Positions 13,674 through 17,090 of a stretch of 17,090 bases of DNA are shown in pieces. How positions within the stretch are numbered: the stretch's first letter is position 1; each line of letters starts with the position of its first letter. Below the pieces are notes generated by a model. That model saw only the letters and a list, made by a program, of their open reading frames with translations. It was not told the DNA's origin and made no database searches. The stretch comes from Bacteroidales bacterium (GTDB lineage Bacteria > Bacteroidota > Bacteroidia > Bacteroidales > Muribaculaceae). Position numbers and translations under genes: made by a program. The stretch is from the NCBI GenBank assembly GCA_900769345.1, contig CAAGGJ010000008.1, forward strand, positions 1-17,090. The letters run 5' to 3'.

Positions 13674-14663
13674 TTACATGCTATATATTAGTGCAAGCAC
13701 CACCGAGCCCACGGCTTTGAGAGTGGCAGGGTCGATGTTCTGCATAGTGTCGTGAGTGGTGTGCCAGTAAGGGAAGAAGCCGTTTTCGGTGCCCGGGCGC
13801 ATGTCGATGATGTCGATGCATGGTATTCCGGCGCGATTGACGAACACATGGTCGTCGGTAATGCCGCCGCCACGCTCCTTGGGGAACAATGCGCCGTAGC
13901 CCAGGCGGTGAGCTATGTTCCACACCTCGGTCACCACGCTTTGGGCGTAGGAGGTAGAGTAATATTCCTGGTAGAACGAAGCCCCGTAGGCTCCCACCAT
14001 ATCGAGCAGAATGCCGAAAGCCGGTCGATAGCCCTTGATGTGCATGTTTTTGGTCCAATATTGCGTTCCGAGAGCCCAAGAGTCTTCGTCGCCATTGTGA
14101 TTGCCCCAATCCTCGTCGTCGACGAGCAGAATGTCCACGCCCACTTGCGCCGGGCGATTATGCAAAGCGCGGCATATTTCGAGCAATACGCCCACACCGC
14201 TTGCGCCATCGTTGGCACCCATCACCGGCTGAGCATGGTTGGCAAGCACCGAGTCGCTGTCGGCCCAGGGGCGACAATCCCAGTGAGCGAGCAGCAGAAT
14301 GCGCTTCTCGGCGTTAGGATTGATAGAAGCAATGATGTTTCGCATATTGAGCGTAGTGCCGTCGAAAGCCTTCAATTTGGCTTTTTGCTCGGTGACCAGC
14401 GCGCCATATTTTTTGAGATGCTGCACCAGATAGTCGCCGCATCGCGAGTGAGCCACAGTGCCCGGCACGCGAGGTCCGAAAGCACACTGCGCCTCCACAA
14501 AAGCGTAGGCACTATCGGCACAGAAATCGACCGAAGGCATCTGTGCCGTCGCCGACTCCGCTTCAGCGGCATTTGAGTTGCTTTTAGCAGCCGAAGAACA
14601 GCCTGCTATGCTTAGAGCGATGATAGAGAGAACTGAGGATATACTAAAGATAAGACGTTTCAT
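13674..14663 (-). CDS. M28-family glutaminyl-cyclase-like lipoprotein
   Basis: A 329-residue lipoprotein: MKR, a hydrophobic run, and lipobox SIAG before Cys22, so it should be anchored in the envelope. The M28 fold carries LLLAHWDCRPWADSD (123-137), GANDGASGVG (149-158, Zn ligand D152), LLVDDEDWG (179-187, base E184 and ligand D185) and YWHTTHDT (299-306, Zn ligand H301). GITDDHVFVNRAGIP (267-281) and the Trp before His301 look like glutaminyl-peptide cyclotransferase (human QC has DDHIPFLRRGVP and VWHT) more than like an M28 aminopeptidase. Bacteroidetes QCs turn the N-terminal Gln of exported proteins, exposed by signal peptidase, into pyroglutamate. The GH2 enzyme in this window would have Gln25 at its predicted mature N-terminus. 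It appears monocistronic, with its own -7 box and terminator. Confidence 0.83.
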   Translation of the reverse strand: MKRLIFSISSVLSIIALSIAGCSSAAKSNSNAAEAESATAQMPSVDFCADSAYAFVEAQCAFGPRVPGTVAHSRCGDYLVQHLKKYGALVTEQKAKLKAFDGTTLNMRNIIASINPNAEKRILLLAHWDCRPWADSDSVLANHAQPVMGANDGASGVGVLLEICRALHNRPAQVGVDILLVDDEDWGNHNGDEDSWALGTQYWTKNMHIKGYRPAFGILLDMVGAYGASFYQEYYSTSYAQSVVTEVWNIAHRLGYGALFPKERGGGITDDHVFVNRAGIPCIDIIDMRPGTENGFFPYWHTTHDTMQNIDPATLKAVGSVVLALIYSM

Positions 14664-14685
14664 AATAATAAAGGTTTTGCGACGG

Positions 14686-14693
14686 CAAAGTTA
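14686..14693 (-). promoter_or_regulatory. -7 box of the glutaminyl-cyclase-like gene
   Basis: Minus strand TAACTTTG fits TAnnTTTG and places the transcript start about 19 nt before the ATG at 14663. No clear TTTG is found 19-21 bp upstream. Confidence 0.45.
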
Positions 14694-14758
14694 AAATAAA
14701 TCCACTTAATAGACTAATAAAACATATTAAATGGTTAGATTTTGTAAAAATAAATTCG

Positions 14759-14766
14759 TAGTTTTG
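14759..14766 (+). promoter_or_regulatory. -7 box of the hsdM-hsdS operon
   Basis: TAGTTTTG fits TAnnTTTG. A TTTG at 14741-14744 precedes it by 14 bp, too short for a standard -33. The leader to the ATG at 14819 is about 49 nt. The 155-bp gap is AT-rich and shared with the divergent lipoprotein promoter. Confidence 0.45.
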
Positions 14767-14818
14767 TAATTATAACTAAACTTTACGCATGAACTAATTA
14801 TAATCTGTAATCAATTAT

Positions 14819-16489
14819 ATGGCAACAAGCGCACAACAAAAACAAGAACTATTCAAAGCCATCTGGGCTACAGCAGAAGACCTCCGCAACTCGGTAGATG
14901 GTTGGGATTTCAAAAGTTATGTACTCGGTATTCTTTTCTACCGCTTTATTTCAGAAAATATTACTAATTACATAAACCGCCTTCAGGCAGAAGCCGGCGT
15001 AGAAGGCTTCGACTATGCCGATTTCTCCGACGAAGAAGCCGAAGCGGCACGCGAACAACTCGTGCACGAGAAGGGGTTTTTCATACTTCCGTCGCAACTA
15101 TTCTGCAATGTTCGCAAACAAGCCAAGAACGATGCCGATTTGAATGTTACGCTCGACAATGTGTTCAAAGCCATCGAGGCTTCGGCTATCGGCACCGAGA
15201 GCGAAAGCGACCTCAAAGGCCTCTTTGCCGACATCGATGTGAACTCCAACAAACTCGGAGGCACGGTGGATAAGCGCAACGAGCAACTCACCAAAATTCT
15301 CAACAATATAGGTAATATCGACCTCAAAGGCGACTATCAAGACAATCAAATCGACATCTTCGGCGATGCTTACGAGTACCTTATGGCGATGTATGCCTCA
15401 AATGCCGGCAAATCGGGCGGCGAATATTACACGCCGCAGGAGGTGAGCGAACTGCTTGCTCGCATAGTGAGCCACGGACGCGAATATGTAAACAAGGTGT
15501 ATGACCCTGCTTGCGGTTCGGGTTCGTTGCTGCTGAAGTTTGCCAAAATTCTCGGCAAGAACAATGTAAAGAAAGGTTTCTTCGGTCAGGAGTTGAACAT
15601 CACCACCTACAACCTTTGTCGCATCAATATGTTCTTGCACGACATCAATTATGCCGACTTCGACATACGCAACGGCGATACGTTGCTCGAGCCGTATCAC
15701 TGGAACGAAGAGCCATTCGATGCCATAGTGTCGAACCCACCATATTCCACCAAATGGGTAGGCTCTGACGATGCCACGCTCATCAACGATGCCCGTTTTG
15801 CTCCGGCCGGAGTGCTTGCTCCCAAGAGCAAAAGCGACTTGGCGTTTACCATGCACATGCTGTCGTGGCTATCGACTGAGGGCACTGCTGCAATCGTAGA
15901 GTTTCCCGGCGTGCTTTATCGCGGCGGCGCTGAGCAGAAGATACGCAAATACCTTATCGAAAACAACTATGTGGATACGGTGATACAACTGCCGGCAAAC
16001 TTGTTCTTCGGCGTAACCATAGCCACCTGCATCATCGTGCTGAAAAAGTCGAAAAAAGAGAACAAAACGCTGTTTATCGACGCTTCGAATCTCTTTGTTC
16101 ACGAGGGTAACAAGAACAAACTGTCGCCCGAGAACATTGAGGCTATTGTAGCCGAATATGCCGACCGCAAGGAAGTGAAACACTTCTCAGCACTTATTCA
16201 CAACTCACAAATTGCCGAGAACGGCTATAACCTATCGGTGAGCAGTTATGTAGAAGCCGAGGATACCCGCCCCGAAATAGATATACGCGAGCTCAACGAA
16301 CGCATACGCCGCATTGTGGCTCACGAAAACGAACTCCGTGCCGAGATTGACGCCATCATTGCCGAGCTCGAAAGTGAAACCGCAATGCCACATCAGGCTA
16401 TTTCGTCGGACAGGTCGGACCAGTCGGACCAGTCGGACTTGTCGGACCAGTCGGGCAACCCGACTAACGAGAAAGGAGGCTCACTATGA
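14819..16489 (+). CDS. hsdM: type I restriction-modification DNA methyltransferase subunit
   Basis: A 556-residue N6-adenine methyltransferase subunit that with HsdS forms the type I methylase. The N-terminal HsdM domain (LFKAIWATAEDLRNSVDGWD, 11-30, then SYVLGILFYRFIS) precedes the catalytic domain with GGEYYTPQEV (200-209), SAM motif I VYDPACGSGSLLL (227-239) and motif IV DAIVSNPPYS (301-310). The C-terminal helix ELNERIRRIVAHENELRAEI (491-510) is the usual subunit contact. After residue 524 comes an extra tail encoded by the 9-bp repeat array (Ser-Asp-X units, about 530-545), which I do not expect in the family. The stop overlaps the hsdS start as ATGA (16486-16489), and AAAGGAGG (16472-16479) gives hsdS a strong ribosome site. 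No hsdR lies in the window. Confidence 0.94.
   Translation: MATSAQQKQELFKAIWATAEDLRNSVDGWDFKSYVLGILFYRFISENITNYINRLQAEAGVEGFDYADFSDEEAEAAREQLVHEKGFFILPSQLFCNVRKQAKNDADLNVTLDNVFKAIEASAIGTESESDLKGLFADIDVNSNKLGGTVDKRNEQLTKILNNIGNIDLKGDYQDNQIDIFGDAYEYLMAMYASNAGKSGGEYYTPQEVSELLARIVSHGREYVNKVYDPACGSGSLLLKFAKILGKNNVKKGFFGQELNITTYNLCRINMFLHDINYADFDIRNGDTLLEPYHWNEEPFDAIVSNPPYSTKWVGSDDATLINDARFAPAGVLAPKSKSDLAFTMHMLSWLSTEGTAAIVEFPGVLYRGGAEQKIRKYLIENNYVDTVIQLPANLFFGVTIATCIIVLKKSKKENKTLFIDASNLFVHEGNKNKLSPENIEAIVAEYADRKEVKHFSALIHNSQIAENGYNLSVSSYVEAEDTRPEIDIRELNERIRRIVAHENELRAEIDAIIAELESETAMPHQAISSDRSDQSDQSDLSDQSGNPTNEKGGSL
16405..16458. repeat. GTCGGACNN 9-bp tandem array, copy 3, inside hsdM (6 units)
   Basis: Six units: five perfect GTCGGACNN and a closing GTCGGGCAA, the same final unit as in copy 1. 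The array is in frame with hsdM and encodes the Ser-Asp-(Arg/Gln/Leu) tail. The last unit forms a hairpin with what follows, GTCGGG-caa-CCCGAC (16450-16464). Because 9 bp is three codons, copy-number change would not break the frame. Confidence 0.88.
16472..16479 (+). promoter_or_regulatory. canonical Shine-Dalgarno for hsdS
   Basis: AAAGGAGG lies 6 nt before the hsdS ATG at 16486, inside the last codons of hsdM. It stands out because other starts in the window lack such a site, and it supports coupled translation at the ATGA overlap. Confidence 0.7.
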
Positions 16490-17090
16490 GCAAATTGCAA
16501 GAATTAATCAATAGCCTATGCCCCAATGGTGTGGAATATAAGCCAATTTGGAGCTTAACTACGTGGGATAAAAAGTTTAATGGTGTAGATAGAAAAATGC
16601 AACCGAAAGTAATAACTTATCCTTATGTTTTGGCGAATGTCTTTGATGAAATTGAAGACCCAAGTGGCAATGTGAAGTTACTCACTACAGGCATTGGTGG
16701 AGCAGAAAGATGGACCACAGAAGAAAAGGCAGGTTCCAATCTTTGTGAAGGAGAAATTGTAGCAATTCCTTGGGGTGGAACGCCCAATGTAAAATATTAC
16801 AAAGGTAAATTTGTGACAGCAGATAATCGAATTGCCACATCGAACAATACGGCTGTCTTAAATAATAAATTTTTGTATTATTGGTTAAACAATAACATTG
16901 ACATCATTGCAAAAACTTATAGAGGAGCGGGAATTCAGCATCCATCAATGTTGGATGTATTAAATATTCTTATCCCCATTCCGCCATTGGCTGTACAGGA
17001 AGAGATAGTGCGAATACTCGACCGCTTCGCGGAATATGCAGCGGAGCTGCAAGCGGAGCTGCAAGCGGAGCTGCAAGCGAGAAAAGCACA
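16486..17090 (+). CDS. hsdS: type I restriction-modification specificity subunit, N-terminal part
   Basis: The first 201 residues of HsdS, open to the window edge. The first target-recognition domain runs from about 15 to 155, with ITYPYVLANVFDE (43-55), EGEIVAIPWGGTPNVKYY (88-105), FVTADNRIATSNN (109-121) and FLYYWLNNN (129-137). The conserved region after it has ILIPIPPLAVQEEIVRILDRF (split at 161-181), as in most HsdS proteins, then three AELQ repeats (186-197) starting the coiled-coil spacer. HsdS chooses the methylated and cut sequence; each TRD reads one half-site. The TRD1 coding part (about 16500-16985) is clearly more AT-rich than hsdM and than the conserved segment that follows, as expected for an exchanged domain. 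The second TRD lies outside the window. Confidence 0.92.
   Translation, partial: MSKLQELINSLCPNGVEYKPIWSLTTWDKKFNGVDRKMQPKVITYPYVLANVFDEIEDPSGNVKLLTTGIGGAERWTTEEKAGSNLCEGEIVAIPWGGTPNVKYYKGKFVTADNRIATSNNTAVLNNKFLYYWLNNNIDIIAKTYRGAGIQHPSMLDVLNILIPIPPLAVQEEIVRILDRFAEYAAELQAELQAELQARKA
17041..17076 (+). repeat. 12-bp x 3 tandem repeat in hsdS (AELQ repeats)
   Basis: GCGGAGCTGCAA occurs three times in a row without mismatch, encoding AELQ-AELQ-AELQ between the first TRD and the rest of the spacer helix. In EcoR124I-type HsdS, two or three copies of a 12-bp repeat (TAEL) at the same place change the non-specific spacer of the recognition site by one base pair. Confidence 0.92.

Noticed and set aside
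13752..14576. 274-codon open frame on the plus strand opposite the lipoprotein gene
   Set aside because: It is antisense to a gene with lipobox and metal ligands in the right order and has no motif of its own. The long antisense frames at 245-844, 7731-8540 and 9875-10660 are rejected for the same reason.

Overview
The window looks like a chromosome segment from a gut Bacteroidales bacterium; a Muribaculaceae-type organism is my guess, but sequence reading alone cannot fix the family. The main support is a set of promoters with the Bacteroidetes form TTTG, a spacer of about 19-20 bp, then TAnnTTTG. Most starts lack a Shine-Dalgarno sequence. The gene content also fits: peptidase T, a PNGase F-type amidase, an exported GH2 enzyme, a DUF3667 protein and a glutaminyl-cyclase-like lipoprotein.

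Layout. 1-132: start of pyrE (minus). 266-1717: RecD/Dda-like SF1 helicase (minus). 1718-2462: long non-coding stretch with small hairpins and degenerate direct repeats. 2463-3686: pepT (minus). 3932-6382: PNGase F-like amidase then a DUF3667 membrane protein (plus), closed by a strong, apparently bidirectional terminator. 6588-7515: two unrecognised small genes (minus). 7848-9680: exported GH2 glycosidase (plus). 9770-13492: four closely packed minus-strand genes, in transcription order a steroid 5-alpha-reductase-like membrane protein, an Old Yellow Enzyme, and two short-chain dehydrogenases. 13674-14663: glutaminyl-cyclase-like lipoprotein (minus). 14819-17090: type I restriction-modification hsdM and hsdS (plus; hsdS runs off the window).

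The most interesting unit is the four-gene block at 9770-13492. It joins a close homologue of mammalian steroid 5-alpha-reductase (both catalytic-site residues visible) to an ene-reductase-type flavoenzyme and two hydroxysteroid-dehydrogenase-type SDRs. This is the enzyme set expected for reducing the A ring and 3-keto group of a 3-oxo-delta4 steroid or bile acid. Substrate and stereochemistry are inference.

Two repeat systems stand out. First, arrays of a 9-bp unit (GTCGGACNN) occur three times: twice in the gaps between convergent genes and once in frame, as a Ser-Asp-X tail on HsdM. Second, three perfect 12-bp repeats (four codons, AELQ) lie in hsdS just after the first target-recognition domain, where the TAEL repeats of EcoR124I set the spacing of the recognition sequence. 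The PNGase and the GH2 enzyme are both exported and could act on host glycoproteins, but they are not in one operon.
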